Assembly: GCF_009856525.1 (NCBI RefSeq) | Contig: NZ_CP047224.1 | Coordinates: 558,001-622,000 of the forward strand | DNA: 64,000 nucleotides | Reading direction: 5' to 3' | Origin: Neorickettsia findlayensis | Lineage (GTDB): Bacteria; Pseudomonadota; Alphaproteobacteria; Rickettsiales; Anaplasmataceae | Shown: positions 45,726 through 55,177 of the stretch, piece by piece | Position numbering within the stretch: position 1 is the first letter of the stretch | Layout: the number at the start of each line of letters is the position of its first letter | Notes under the pieces: model-generated | What the model was told of the DNA's origin: nothing | The model's input: only the letters and a program-made list of their open reading frames with translations | Databases searched by the model: none | Position numbers and translations under genes: made by a program

Positions 45726-46136
45726 TTATTCTCCTTTTAATTCAGGTTCACATTCAGCTTCCTTCAGGATCTTTGCATATGCATCAGCTTTTTCTTTTGT
45801 GAGACCGGAAAGAATATCTACAGGAACCGCCTCAACCTTGTCTTTAAGCTCCTTTAAACCCAGATCTTGACCTAACTCTTGCTTGAAGATCGTCTTCAAC
45901 GCTTTGATGGCGCTTGTCTTCTTCTCACCATAACCCTTTAAAATTAATGTAAACTTGGTTGCTTCGCTCTTTTTTTCAACAGGCTCAGACGGCGCAGGTG
46001 CAGCAGCTGCAGCAGGAGCCATAGCAACATCGGGTAAATTCAAAACCCTTTTCAACTCAGCAGCGAGCTCAGCTGCTTCAACAAGGCTCAAAGACAAAAT
46101 CTTTTGAGCAATTTCAGAACACTCAACTTTAGACAC
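45726..46136 (-). CDS. rplL: 50S ribosomal protein L7/L12
   Basis: A 136-residue stalk protein that recruits translation factors. The N-terminal dimerisation helix pair (SLSLVEAAELAAELKRVLNL), an Ala/Pro-rich hinge (about 55-72) and the C-terminal factor-binding domain (KFTLILKGYGEKKTSAIKALKTIFKQELGQDLGLKELKDKVEAVP) are seen. I place the start at GTG 46136 because GGAGG lies five bases upstream; the frame could open at TTG 46148, but that codon overlaps the ribosome-binding site itself. Confidence 0.97.
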   Translation of the reverse strand: MSKVECSEIAQKILSLSLVEAAELAAELKRVLNLPDVAMAPAAAAAPAPSEPVEKKSEATKFTLILKGYGEKKTSAIKALKTIFKQELGQDLGLKELKDKVEAVPVDILSGLTKEKADAYAKILKEAECEPELKGE

Positions 46137-46178
46137 AAAAACCTCCAAAAAAAACAGGTAAAGACAACGACTTTTTAA

Positions 46179-46703
46179 CTAGCAATTAACATTAGCACCT
46201 TTCACATAAGAATCAAAATAACCCGCTAAAAGCCTTGCGGGGCTATCCAAAGAGTTCACCAAGGCAACAGGAATAGAATTGATGGTATTAATAAGCGATA
46301 AGTATATATGCATTTCATCAGGCAGCTTGGAAAATTCATCGATCAACCGAAGATCAAAAAGCGCTTTCTCATATTTTCCACCGAGAATTTCTAACCTATC
46401 TCTCCCGTATTCACCCGAAAACCTCAACACACAACGTAGAAACTCGGGAACATTTCGATTGCAATGCAGAAAAGCGACACTTGTAGAAAAATACTCAGAT
46501 AAAAAAGATAAACAAGAATTTTCAACAGCAATCTTAGCGAGTGAATTTTTCACAAAACTAAAATTACCTTCAAAATCCCACAACTTTTCACGAACACTAA
46601 AGACTTCCTGGGCACTAAGCGAGGAAACCTTAACGACAAGCACAACCCTCTGCTTAAGTATCATCTCAAGCTTCGCCAAAAAAGCTGTTTTTCTCTCATT
46701 CAT
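46179..46703 (-). CDS. rplJ: 50S ribosomal protein L10
   Basis: A 174-residue L10, the base of the L7/L12 stalk. It shows the RNA-binding N-terminal part (MNERKTAFLAKLEMILKQRVVLVVKVSSLSAQEVFSVREKL, then KNSLAKIAVENSCL) and the C-terminal helix that carries L12 dimers (ALVNSLDSPARLLAGYFDSY). The sequence is clearly diverged but length is normal. The ATG at 46703 leaves an 11-bp gap to rplA; a GTG four codons upstream is an alternative start. Confidence 0.93.
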   Translation of the reverse strand: MNERKTAFLAKLEMILKQRVVLVVKVSSLSAQEVFSVREKLWDFEGNFSFVKNSLAKIAVENSCLSFLSEYFSTSVAFLHCNRNVPEFLRCVLRFSGEYGRDRLEILGGKYEKALFDLRLIDEFSKLPDEMHIYLSLINTINSIPVALVNSLDSPARLLAGYFDSYVKGANVNC

Positions 46704-46714
46704 AATAAATTCCA

Positions 46715-47344
46715 CTACAAAGCCAGAAAATCTACAAAGCACCCATCTCCCATGGTGCTACTCACACTAATGCTGCGCACATAACCTTGCAAGCCAACGT
46801 TCTTCGGTCGAGTTGCAAAAACAGATTCACAAAAAACCTGCAGATTCTCCCTAAGCTTATCTAAGCCCATACCTAAATTCCCAATTTTAGAGTGCATAAC
46901 ACCCGCCTTGTTAGTTTTAAAGAGCGCCTTGCCTCCTAATATGGCAGCAACCGCAGCAGCAACATCATGTGTTACCAAACCATACTTGCTATCAGGCATC
47001 AGACCCCGAGGACCCAGAATGCGAGCTATCTTGCTTAATTTCGCCATCATCGAAGGAGTAGCAAGGGAATATTTATATCCTTTAACAAAATTTTTCTTGG
47101 CTTTAATCGTTTCTATAAGATCTTCACCACCATACGTTACATTCTCGTCAAGGAGCTCAGCCATCTGCGGTTCACCACAAAAAACAAGAATGCGCCCAAA
47201 ATAAAAAGGGTGCCTAAAAACACAACCTACTTTGACAGAATCCTTCGAAGAAAAATGAACCGCAACGTCAACTGATTCGTTAAACTTGCATGCTTTTCCA
47301 ACTAACTTTTTCAGAGCATCATCTGCACTTATCATCTCTCTCAT
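46715..47344 (-). CDS. rplA: 50S ribosomal protein L1
   Basis: A 209-residue L1, which binds 23S rRNA at the mobile stalk and often represses its own operon. Typical elements are VDVAVHF, the VCGEPQMAEL-like FCGEPQMAELLD, KILGPRGLMPDSKYGLVTHDV-type ARILGPRGLMP, and the C-terminal KNVGLQGYVRSISVSSTMGDG. It is about 20 residues shorter than E. coli L1, missing the extreme N-terminal helix. The ATG at 47344 is one base after the rplK stop, so the two are translationally coupled. Confidence 0.97.
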   Translation of the reverse strand: MREMISADDALKKLVGKACKFNESVDVAVHFSSKDSVKVGCVFRHPFYFGRILVFCGEPQMAELLDENVTYGGEDLIETIKAKKNFVKGYKYSLATPSMMAKLSKIARILGPRGLMPDSKYGLVTHDVAAAVAAILGGKALFKTNKAGVMHSKIGNLGMGLDKLRENLQVFCESVFATRPKNVGLQGYVRSISVSSTMGDGCFVDFLAL

Positions 47345-47345
47345 T

Positions 47346-47768
47346 TCAATCTCCAGTCACTTTTATGCCCATTGATGCCACTTTTCCCGCAACCATCCGA
47401 ACAGCAGCGTCAAAATCCCTAGTATTCATATAACCAATCAACTCTTTCGCAATTTCAGATATCTTACTTTGTCCAACCGAGGCTATAAAACTTTTTCCGG
47501 GAGCAGCAGAACCCTTACTAAACTGCAAAAAAGATTTTATGACATCTGTAGAATTTTTACCCTTTACAACAACATCAAAGGTTTTATCCTGATACACAAG
47601 AACCCTCACCCTTACATTACCTGCAAGCGAGGCAGTTAATTCATTGCACGCCTGACAGAACTTCATAAGGTTGACCCCCTTTGGTCCAAGCGACGAAGCT
47701 ATGGCAGGGGTCGGAGAAGCCTTACCAGCTGGAACACGCAACTTTAACCTAGCAACAACTTTTTTCAT
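47346..47768 (-). CDS. rplK: 50S ribosomal protein L11
   Basis: A 140-residue L11, which binds the GTPase-associated centre of 23S rRNA. The opening VARLKLRVPAGKASPTPAIASSLGPKGVNLMKFCQACNE matches the family, with the flexible proline hinge retained, and the C-terminal RNA-binding part has the KDFDAAVRMVAGKVASMGIKV-type ending. One base separates it from rplA downstream and 28 bp from nusG upstream. Confidence 0.98.
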   Translation of the reverse strand: MKKVVARLKLRVPAGKASPTPAIASSLGPKGVNLMKFCQACNELTASLAGNVRVRVLVYQDKTFDVVVKGKNSTDVIKSFLQFSKGSAAPGKSFIASVGQSKISEIAKELIGYMNTRDFDAAVRMVAGKVASMGIKVTGD

Positions 47769-47796
47769 ACAGTAATACTAAACACCAAGGACAACA

Positions 47797-48318
47797 TTAT
47801 TCAACCAATTTCAGCTGATCCAAACTGAATGACACTACCACATCCTGGCCACAAAACACTATCTTCACTTTAGCCTTCGACGTCCTTTCATCAATCTCAT
47901 CAACTTCACCTACACATGCCTCAAAGTATTCACAGAGAATAGCAACACGCGAACCAACCGATATCTTTCCAGATTCTTGTACAACCTCAGGAGAAAGCAT
48001 AAAATTTCTCATTTCGTCGATATCTTTATCCGACAAGTACTTAGGTGAACCGGCCTGACTAAGGAATCTACAAGGAATGCCATACAAACTGCGCATCACA
48101 GAGACCTCATTTAAAAAAGTTGAACCTGGAGCAACTTTGACAAAAACATAACCAGGAAGAAACCTTTTGGAAGCAGAGGTATCAAACTTCACAAGAGCGG
48201 GCGAGAAGAGATCAACGACCTTATCACTACAACGACTTTTGATAAGATCGCATACCTTCGACTCACTGCCCGATCTTACGCGCAGAACACACCAAGTATG
48301 ATTGGAATTACTACTCAT
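47797..48318 (-). CDS. nusG: Transcription termination/antitermination factor NusG
   Basis: A 173-residue NusG that binds RNA polymerase and couples it to the ribosome or Rho. The NGN domain starts HTWCVLRVRSGSESKVCDLI and contains FLPGYVFVKV; the C-terminal KOW domain reads KISVGSRVAILCEYFEACVGEVDEID. I use the ATG at 48318 (MSSNSNHTW). It follows secE by 13 bp, the conserved order in almost all bacteria. Confidence 0.97.
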   Translation of the reverse strand: MSSNSNHTWCVLRVRSGSESKVCDLIKSRCSDKVVDLFSPALVKFDTSASKRFLPGYVFVKVAPGSTFLNEVSVMRSLYGIPCRFLSQAGSPKYLSDKDIDEMRNFMLSPEVVQESGKISVGSRVAILCEYFEACVGEVDEIDERTSKAKVKIVFCGQDVVVSFSLDQLKLVE

Positions 48319-48331
48319 ACAAGCCAAAAGT

Positions 48332-48499
48332 TTAGTAAAAAAACCGGACCATCAAAAAGATAACATAATCCGTAAACGCAAAAAGCAGAGCAAAAACCGA
48401 AGTGATGGAAAGGGCAAAAAGGGAAAAAGACACAACTTCCCTTCTGGACGGCCAAGCTATACTCCTAAACTCTGCGAAAACGCTGCGAAAAAAATTCAT
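48332..48499 (-). CDS. secE: Protein translocase subunit SecE
   Basis: A 55-residue SecE, the small essential partner of SecY in the inner-membrane translocon. It opens MNFFRSVFAEFRSIAWPSRREVV, with the amphipathic helix and the WPSRRE signature that contacts SecY, followed by one membrane helix (about 25-50, SLFALSITSVFALLFAFTDYVIFLM). The length fits the single-helix short SecE type. It lies between tRNA-Trp and nusG, its canonical site. Confidence 0.93.
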   Translation of the reverse strand: MNFFRSVFAEFRSIAWPSRREVVSFSLFALSITSVFALLFAFTDYVIFLMVRFFY

Positions 48500-48519
48500 C
48501 TAAAACACATATACAAGAA

Positions 48520-48592
48520 CAGGAGCGATAGGACTCGAACCTACAACCATCGGTTTTGGAGACCGAAACTCTACCAATTGAGCTACGCTCCT
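48520..48592 (-). tRNA. trnW: tRNA-Trp (anticodon CCA)
   Basis: A 73-nt tRNA. The seven-base-pair acceptor stem AGGAGCG/CGCTCCT, anticodon stem TCGGT/ACCGA with loop CTCCAAA (anticodon CCA), T loop TTCGAGT and discriminator base G (usual for tRNA-Trp) are all seen. CCA is not encoded. The tuf-trnW-secE-nusG order is conserved in many bacteria. Confidence 0.97.
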
Positions 48593-48597
48593 AAGAT

Positions 48598-49890
48598 TCA
48601 ATTCTTCACGCCCTTCACAATCCTGAACATCTCCGCTATTTCGGCATCACTCTTAGAATCCATAATTTCTAACACTTGACCAGCACCTACCGTCACTCCT
48701 CCTTCTCTGATTGCAAATCTGGATCCTTTCTCCATTGCGATCGGATTCAAGAGCTCTACAAAAATCTCCAAGTCATCACCCGGCATGACGATTTCGGCAC
48801 CATTCACAGGCAAGTACGCCGTACCAGTAACATCTGTAGTACGGAAATAAAACTGTGGCTTGTATCCAGAAACGAATCCAGTTCTTCTACCACCTTCCTC
48901 TTTTGTGAGGGTTACAATCCGCGCTCTCAACTTTCTATGAGGAGTAATCGAGCCCGGCTTACAGAGAACCTGTCCCCTACACACATCCTCTCTTTTCGAA
49001 CCACGGAGAAGGATACCAACATTAAATCCAGCCTCACCTTGTTCAACAAGCTTGTTAAACATTTCGACACCAGTACAAGTAGTTTTTTGCGTGTCTCTTA
49101 TACCAACAATTTCAACTTCATCACCAACTTTGATACGACCGCGCTCAATTTTTCCAGTAACAACAGTCCCACGTCCAGAAATGGAAAAAACATCCTCAAT
49201 AGACATTAGGAAATCACCATCAACCGCCCTTTCAGGAAGTGCAATATATTTATCGCACGCAGCAAGCAACTTGCGAATAGAACCCTTACCAAGTTCACTT
49301 TCTTCACCATTAAGTGCCAACAACGCAGAACCCCTTATGATTGCCGGATTGCTTCCATCATCATTATCCTCCGGCAAATCAAACCCATGCGATATCAAAA
49401 GATCCTTGAGGTCACTCTCAACAAGCTCCAGAAGTTCCTCATCAAGCTCAGAAGAATCACACTTGTTGATGTAAACAACGATACTAGCAACACCAACCTG
49501 CTTTGCCAAAAGGATATGCTCCTTTGTCTGTTGCATGGCACCGTCTGTACCCGCAACCACGAGTATAGCACCATCCATTTGCGCAGCACCCGTAATCATA
49601 TTTTTGATATAATCCGCATGCCCCGGACAGTCTACGTGTGCATAGTGACGCTCCGGAGTCTTATACTCAACATGCGCAGTGGAAATGGTAATACCACGCT
49701 GCCTTTCCTCTGGAGCTTTATCGATATTATCATATGCCCTAAAATCAGCCTCGTAGCCACCACCTTCCTCTGAACAAAATTTGGTAATCGCAGCAGTCAA
49801 GGTCGTCTTTCCATGATCGACGTGTCCTATCGTACCTATGTTTAAATGCGGTCTATCATTCACGAAGACCTGCTTCTGTTTAACAGCCAT
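48598..49890 (-). CDS. tuf: Elongation factor Tu, longer than usual
   Basis: A 430-residue EF-Tu, which delivers aminoacyl-tRNA to the ribosome. GHVDHGKT is at 22-29, [26 protein letters not shown] and GSAL follow, and domains 2 and 3 are clear ([47 protein letters not shown]). It is about 36 residues longer than E. coli EF-Tu: a few extra residues near the G-domain tip, an insertion in the [17 protein letters not shown] loop, and a tail of about 20 residues after VGAGQVLEI (ending FRIVKGVKN). AAGGAG lies eight bases before the ATG. Confidence 0.98.
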   Translation of the reverse strand: MAVKQKQVFVNDRPHLNIGTIGHVDHGKTTLTAAITKFCSEEGGGYEADFRAYDNIDKAPEERQRGITISTAHVEYKTPERHYAHVDCPGHADYIKNMITGAAQMDGAILVVAGTDGAMQQTKEHILLAKQVGVASIVVYINKCDSSELDEELLELVESDLKDLLISHGFDLPEDNDDGSNPAIIRGSALLALNGEESELGKGSIRKLLAACDKYIALPERAVDGDFLMSIEDVFSISGRGTVVTGKIERGRIKVGDEVEIVGIRDTQKTTCTGVEMFNKLVEQGEAGFNVGILLRGSKREDVCRGQVLCKPGSITPHRKLRARIVTLTKEEGGRRTGFVSGYKPQFYFRTTDVTGTAYLPVNGAEIVMPGDDLEIFVELLNPIAMEKGSRFAIREGGVTVGAGQVLEIMDSKSDAEIAEMFRIVKGVKN

Positions 49891-49919
49891 TTCTATTTCT
49901 CCTTATTATCTCACAACAT

Positions 49920-51998
49920 CTAATTAGCAACACGCTTGTCAACCAGCTCAGCAGCTATATGATCGGGCATTTTTGCATATTCTTTGAACTCCATCGAGTA
50001 GCTAGCGCGCCCCTGGGTAGACGAACGCAAATCATTGACATAACCGAACATTCTAGACAACGGCACGACACCAGAGATAACGCGTGCATTACCTTTAGCC
50101 TCCATTTCGGCTATTTTTCCTCTTCTGCTATTCAGGTCACCAATAACCGTACCAGTATACTCTTCAGGTGTAACGATTTCAACACTCATAAGGGGCTCCA
50201 TAATCTTGAGTCCTAGCTTTTTAGCTGCTTCCTTAAACGCATCTCTCGCTGCAATCTCAAACGCAAGCACACTAGAATCTACATCGTGAAAGGCTCCATC
50301 TAGCAATGTCACTTTAAATCCAATGATCGGATAATTAGCCAACAGTCCCTTGTTCTTAACGGAAATCAAGCCTTTTTCAACACCAGGAATATATTCTTTA
50401 GGTATAGCACCTCCCGTAATCTTGCTCTCAAAGAGAAATTCTCCCTCAGTATACGGTTCGAACAACATTTTCACACGAGCAAACTGACCCGCACCACCGG
50501 TTTGCTTCTTATGAGTATAATCTATCTCATAGGACCGCGTGATGGTTTCTCTATAAGCAACCTGAGGATCACCAACATTGACATTAACGTTAAACTCGCG
50601 CTTCAGCCTGTCTAAAATGATCTCTAAATGCAGTTCCCCCATACCTCTAAGTAAGGTCTGCCCCGTTTCCTCGTTACTTGCAACTTTTAAAGAAGGATCC
50701 TCTGCACATAATCTAGCTACAGCCAGTGCCATCTTCTCCTGCTCAGCCGTGGATTTGGGCTCAATCGCAATCTCAATCACTGGATCAGGCGCAGAGATCC
50801 TCTCTAAGGTTATCACCCTCCCAGAGGCACAAAGTGTATCACCAGTACTTGTATTTTTAAGCCCCGCTAACGCAACAATATTACCAGCTGTCTCACTTTT
50901 CACATCTTCTCGTGAGTTAGCATGCATTAGGAGCATTCTCCCTATTCTTTCTTTATTACCCCCATGAGAATTAATCACCACGTCTCCGCTATTCAGAGTG
51001 CCCGAATAAATCCTTACAAATGTCAACGAACCAACATAGGGATCGTTCATCACCTTGAATGCGAGTCCCACAAAAGGAGCCTTCGGATCCGGCTTTACGT
51101 TGATCTTCTCACCTTTTTCATTTTCACCAACAATATCCTTCGTATCAACCGGAGAGGGAAGATAATCCACAACCGCGTCAAGCAATGGCTGCACACCCTT
51201 ATTCTTAAACGCAGAGCCACAGAGGACAGGTACAAAGTGATAGCCAATTGTTCCAGCTCGGATTGCCGCCTTTATCTCCTCCTCAGAAATCCTCTCTCCG
51301 CCGAAATACCTATCCATGAATTTATCATCTGTCTCGGCAATCTTTTCCATTAATTTTTCTCGATACAATGTAGCCTGCTCGACCAAATCTGCCGGGATCT
51401 CTCTATACTCAAACTTCGCACCAAAATCATCACCTTGCCAGTAGATAGCCTGCATTTTTACAAGATCTACAACACCAACGAATGATTCGGACACACCGAT
51501 AGGTAGCTGTACTACCACAGGATTTGCGTTGAGCTTACTAACGATCATTTCGGCACAACGATAGAAATCCGCCCCCATTCTATCCATTTTGTTAACAAAA
51601 CACAGACGCGGGACATTGTGCTTATCAGCCTGCCTCCAAACCGTTTCAGACTGAGGTTCCACACCTGCTACACCATCAAAAACTGCAACAGCACCATCCA
51701 AAACCCTGAGCGAACGCTCAACTTCGATTGTGAAATCAACGTGACCAGGCGTATCAATGATATTAATTTTCGCACCCTTCCACCAACATGTGGTCGCAGC
51801 AGAGGTGATAGTAATACCACGCTCCTTCTCCTGCTCCATCCAGTCCATCGTTGCAGCACCTTCATGGACTTCTCCAACGGTCCTATTCACACCAGTGTAA
51901 AGGAGTATCCTTTCTGTCGTGGTGGTCTTACCAGCATCAATGTGGGCCATGATGCCTATATTTCTTATTTTTTCTAACTCAATAGACGAAACCGACAC
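49920..51998 (-). CDS. fusA: Elongation factor G
   Basis: A 692-residue EF-G that drives ribosome translocation. The G domain reads [39 protein letters not shown] and [10 protein letters not shown]; domain IV has the [15 protein letters not shown] opening, and domain V ends in [33 protein letters not shown]. The start is GTG at 51998, with AGGTG five bases upstream. It sits between rpsG and tuf in the str order. Confidence 0.98.
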   Translation of the reverse strand: MSVSSIELEKIRNIGIMAHIDAGKTTTTERILLYTGVNRTVGEVHEGAATMDWMEQEKERGITITSAATTCWWKGAKINIIDTPGHVDFTIEVERSLRVLDGAVAVFDGVAGVEPQSETVWRQADKHNVPRLCFVNKMDRMGADFYRCAEMIVSKLNANPVVVQLPIGVSESFVGVVDLVKMQAIYWQGDDFGAKFEYREIPADLVEQATLYREKLMEKIAETDDKFMDRYFGGERISEEEIKAAIRAGTIGYHFVPVLCGSAFKNKGVQPLLDAVVDYLPSPVDTKDIVGENEKGEKINVKPDPKAPFVGLAFKVMNDPYVGSLTFVRIYSGTLNSGDVVINSHGGNKERIGRMLLMHANSREDVKSETAGNIVALAGLKNTSTGDTLCASGRVITLERISAPDPVIEIAIEPKSTAEQEKMALAVARLCAEDPSLKVASNEETGQTLLRGMGELHLEIILDRLKREFNVNVNVGDPQVAYRETITRSYEIDYTHKKQTGGAGQFARVKMLFEPYTEGEFLFESKITGGAIPKEYIPGVEKGLISVKNKGLLANYPIIGFKVTLLDGAFHDVDSSVLAFEIAARDAFKEAAKKLGLKIMEPLMSVEIVTPEEYTGTVIGDLNSRRGKIAEMEAKGNARVISGVVPLSRMFGYVNDLRSSTQGRASYSMEFKEYAKMPDHIAAELVDKRVAN

Positions 51999-52006
51999 AA
52001 AAACAC

Positions 52007-52534
52007 CTACCTATTACCAGTAACATTGTTACTAGGATTGCTTCTTCTAGCACCCCCAGTATTGAAAAACCTAAAATGCGAGAACGCGCGCCCAGACTCG
52101 GCAACCTTAAGATTCTCTTCAAACTTCCTAAACGCACCACCGTGACTAGAATGAGCATCCAAGAGCTCTAGCGCTAGCCTATCCCTAGAACACATACCTT
52201 TACGCTTGCGCGCCTCAGATAGCAACCACCCGAACGCAATAAACCGGGATCTATCCTCCTTTATTGGGACCGGGATTCTATAATTCACACCCCCAGCCCT
52301 AAAGGAACGCAACTCGACAGCTGGAGAAATATTCGTTAGCACACCTGTCAGTACATCCATTGCTGGAACACCAAGCTGTTTCTCAGCCTTCTCCATAGCA
52401 CCATAGACTATTTTCTCCGCCAGCGCACGTTTACCCTTTTTCATCACATGATTTATAAGCTTCGCAACGATCTTGCTGTTATACTTCCTATCCGCAGAGA
52501 CCTCACGCTTTTTGGCTACATTTCGCCTAGACAT
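52007..52534 (-). CDS. rpsG: 30S ribosomal protein S7
   Basis: A 175-residue S7, the primary binder of the 3' major domain of 16S rRNA. Family wording is clear: [61 protein letters not shown] and the KKEDTHRMAE-like [18 protein letters not shown]. The last 19 or so residues ([18 protein letters not shown]) extend beyond the usual 156-residue length. It lies between rpsL (11 bp) and fusA (8 bp). Confidence 0.97.
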   Translation of the reverse strand: MSRRNVAKKREVSADRKYNSKIVAKLINHVMKKGKRALAEKIVYGAMEKAEKQLGVPAMDVLTGVLTNISPAVELRSFRAGGVNYRIPVPIKEDRSRFIAFGWLLSEARKRKGMCSRDRLALELLDAHSSHGGAFRKFEENLKVAESGRAFSHFRFFNTGGARRSNPSNNVTGNR

Positions 52535-52545
52535 CTAAACTCCTG

Positions 52546-52914
52546 TCAACTTTTCTTAGCACCATACTTAGATCTTCCTTTTTTTCTTCCTTTGACACCC
52601 TCGGTATCAAACACCCCTCTGACTATGTGATAACGCACACCAGGCAAGTCCTTCACGCGTCCACCACGTATACAAACAACAGAGTGTTCCTGAAGATTGT
52701 GTCCTTCACCAGGAATATACGCAATCACCTCAGCTCCACCAGATAATCTCACCCTGGCAACTTTCCTCAGCGCAGAGTTCGGCTTCTTAGGTGTTGTCGT
52801 ATAAACCTTAGAGCATATTCCTCTTTTCAAGGGATTCCTATTAAGTGCTGGAACCCTATTTATCCTGGCAGGAGCCTTCCTGGGCTTCCTCACCAACTGA
52901 TTGATTGTAGGCAT
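52546..52914 (-). CDS. rpsL: 30S ribosomal protein S12
   Basis: A 122-residue S12 at the decoding centre. [52 protein letters not shown] (the lysine of TPKKPNS is the streptomycin site and is unmutated), [19 protein letters not shown] and [16 protein letters not shown] are all present. The ATG at 52914 is the standard start; the longer frame upstream overlaps untranslated sequence. It opens the str cluster, 66 bp after recG. Confidence 0.98.
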   Translation of the reverse strand: MPTINQLVRKPRKAPARINRVPALNRNPLKRGICSKVYTTTPKKPNSALRKVARVRLSGGAEVIAYIPGEGHNLQEHSVVCIRGGRVKDLPGVRYHIVRGVFDTEGVKGRKKGRSKYGAKKS

Positions 52915-52980
52915 CAAATATAATTTAGACCGAAAACAAACCTTTTCCGAAAACAAGACACAGCGCGGACTAGAGCCGAG

Positions 52981-55008
52981 CTACAGGTAATAATTATTAT
53001 CTGAAAAAAATACTTTTATCAACACCTCATATTGAGCTATCCTGCCCATATGTATAGCATCCTGTGCTTCCCTTGATGCACTCTCGAAAAATGAGTGTTC
53101 AAAAGGTCTATCTAAAAACTTAAACTTGTAAAATCCGGATTGCTTGACCCCGAAAATATCACCAACACCACGCAGTTTAAAATCTTCTTCCGCTATGAAG
53201 AAACCATCGCTAGATTCTCTAAGTATCTTTAGCCTTTTCTTTCCGTTTTCAGTGATTTTGTGGGAATCATACAGAAGAATGCAAAAAGACTTTTTGTTTC
53301 CGCGACCAACTCTGCCTCTAAGTTGATGGAGCTGAGCTAGTCCAAAATGGTCTGCATCTTCAATAACTATTACGTCTACGTCCGGAATGTCTACACCAAC
53401 CTCAACAACGGTCGTAGCAAGTAGTATTCTCGTTTTACCGTTGCGAAAGAGAGTGAGTTTTTCCTCCATTTTCTGGGCTGACAACACGCCATGAACACAA
53501 TCTACTTCATCGGCAAAGTGTTTCTTGAGCAGTCGAAACCTTTCCGTTACAGAAACGACACTTGAATTTTCGCTCTCCTCAATCACAGGACAAATCCAGA
53601 ATACTTTGGACCCTTTTCCGAGAACCACTTTAATCCTATCAATGAGCTTTGTAATTTTGCTTTTTGCTACTGTAGAGGTAGTTACAACTGGTCTAGACCT
53701 GGGTTTTTCCTTAAGGTTCAGCAAGGTGATCGAACCAAACAACACTTGCCCTATTGTACGAGGAATCGGGGTAGCACTTACGAGCACTAGGTCAACCCCG
53801 GGATTCTCTCTGACCAACTTCGTCCTTTGATTTGCTCCAAATCTGTGTTGTTCATCTATGACCAAGAGCCCCAGATCAAAGAAAGGCACCTCACCAGCTA
53901 AAATCGCATGCGTGGCAACAATGACTTTTGCATCCCCAGATCTAATATCTTGTAAAAGTTGCTCCTTAGAGCAAGCAATCTGTCCACCGATTAGAAGCAC
54001 AGGTTTTACTTCCGGGACCAATTTTTGCAGAACCTCAAAATGTTGCTTAGCCAATACAACAGTTGGTGAGAGTAAAACGACTTGCTTACCCATCTCCACT
54101 GCATTAAGCATGGCGAAAAGCACAACAAGTGTCTTTCCACTTCCAACATCACCTTGTAGCAGCGCTATCATTCTTAGGGTTTGCCCCTGTAACGCATAGA
54201 TTTTTTCTATCACCTCTTCTTGACCCGCTGTTAAACTGAATGGCAATCGTGAACGCAAAAGAGCAGTCATGCTGCCATCACCTTTTATGCGCTCCTTCTT
54301 CTGATTCAAGACTCGAGTATAGAGACTGTTGTTCACCAAATGCATTGCAAGAATTTCATCATAAGCAAGCCTTTTGCATGCCTGTTCGAACTCCACATCC
54401 GATGATGGATGGTGCAACTGCTTGATTGCTTTCTCCCATGATATTAGGCTGTTCCTTCTTAGGGACGTTTTCTCCAGCCACTCTTGAGGGGGTTCATATG
54501 ACTTGAGCAATCTATCAACCAAAGACGAGAACTGGTAGTTAGTAATACCATCTGACAGACGGTATTTTGGCTCAAATGCGTATAGATTAGCCAGCTCACT
54601 ACGTTTTAATATCTTGTCAGGATGAAACATCTGAGCATTTGCTCCTATTCGCCCATTTACAAGGTACCATTCTCCTATTTTGAGCTTCCTCTGTAAGTGA
54701 GTTTTTGCAAAAAAAATCACTTCTAAGGAATCTCCATTTTTGTCTTTGAAGAAAAACTTGTGGAATCGCCTTACTCGTCTAAATTTGTGAAAGTGCTCTT
54801 TTGATCCCTCATACTTTGCCTCAATTGTTACAAACTCTCCATCTATTGAATTTGCAACCTCCTTAAAATTACGCCTATTAATAAATCCCCTTGGCTTGGA
54901 CAGTAATAAATCGACAACTCTACTCCCAGAAACGAGGTTACGTACCACCTCAAGCATTTTCTCCTCAAGTAGCAAAATCTTATCTATTGGATCAAACAAC
55001 TCGGCCAT
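52981..55008 (-). CDS. recG: ATP-dependent DNA helicase RecG
   Basis: A 675-residue RecG that remodels stalled replication forks and branched DNA. The wedge region is at about 55-150 (FVTIEAKYEGSKEHFHKFRRVRRFHKFFF), then the helicase core: LLQGDVGSGKTLVVLFAMLNAVEMGKQV (Walker A), the LLVIDEQHRFGANQR box typical of RecG (DEQH), VLVSATPIPRT, VEVGVDIPDVDVIVIEDADHFGLAQLHQLRGRVGRG, and the C-terminal FKLRGVGDIFGVKQSGF. The ATG at 55008 has AGGTGG eight bases upstream; the GTG at 55020 is an alternative. Divergent from nuoM. Confidence 0.97.
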   Translation of the reverse strand: MAELFDPIDKILLLEEKMLEVVRNLVSGSRVVDLLLSKPRGFINRRNFKEVANSIDGEFVTIEAKYEGSKEHFHKFRRVRRFHKFFFKDKNGDSLEVIFFAKTHLQRKLKIGEWYLVNGRIGANAQMFHPDKILKRSELANLYAFEPKYRLSDGITNYQFSSLVDRLLKSYEPPQEWLEKTSLRRNSLISWEKAIKQLHHPSSDVEFEQACKRLAYDEILAMHLVNNSLYTRVLNQKKERIKGDGSMTALLRSRLPFSLTAGQEEVIEKIYALQGQTLRMIALLQGDVGSGKTLVVLFAMLNAVEMGKQVVLLSPTVVLAKQHFEVLQKLVPEVKPVLLIGGQIACSKEQLLQDIRSGDAKVIVATHAILAGEVPFFDLGLLVIDEQHRFGANQRTKLVRENPGVDLVLVSATPIPRTIGQVLFGSITLLNLKEKPRSRPVVTTSTVAKSKITKLIDRIKVVLGKGSKVFWICPVIEESENSSVVSVTERFRLLKKHFADEVDCVHGVLSAQKMEEKLTLFRNGKTRILLATTVVEVGVDIPDVDVIVIEDADHFGLAQLHQLRGRVGRGNKKSFCILLYDSHKITENGKKRLKILRESSDGFFIAEEDFKLRGVGDIFGVKQSGFYKFKFLDRPFEHSFFESASREAQDAIHMGRIAQYEVLIKVFFSDNNYYL

Positions 55009-55177
55009 GTGGTTCGCCACCTACAAATAGATTGAGACATTATATCGCACTCAACATCAAATCTACGAAACACTTTTCCCGAAAAATGAGTGTCTGCTCA
55101 CGCCCCAGAATTAATGGCTAAAGACCAAACAAGACTTAGCTTTAGATGACAGAATTTATTTACTTGCGCTGTCAAGG

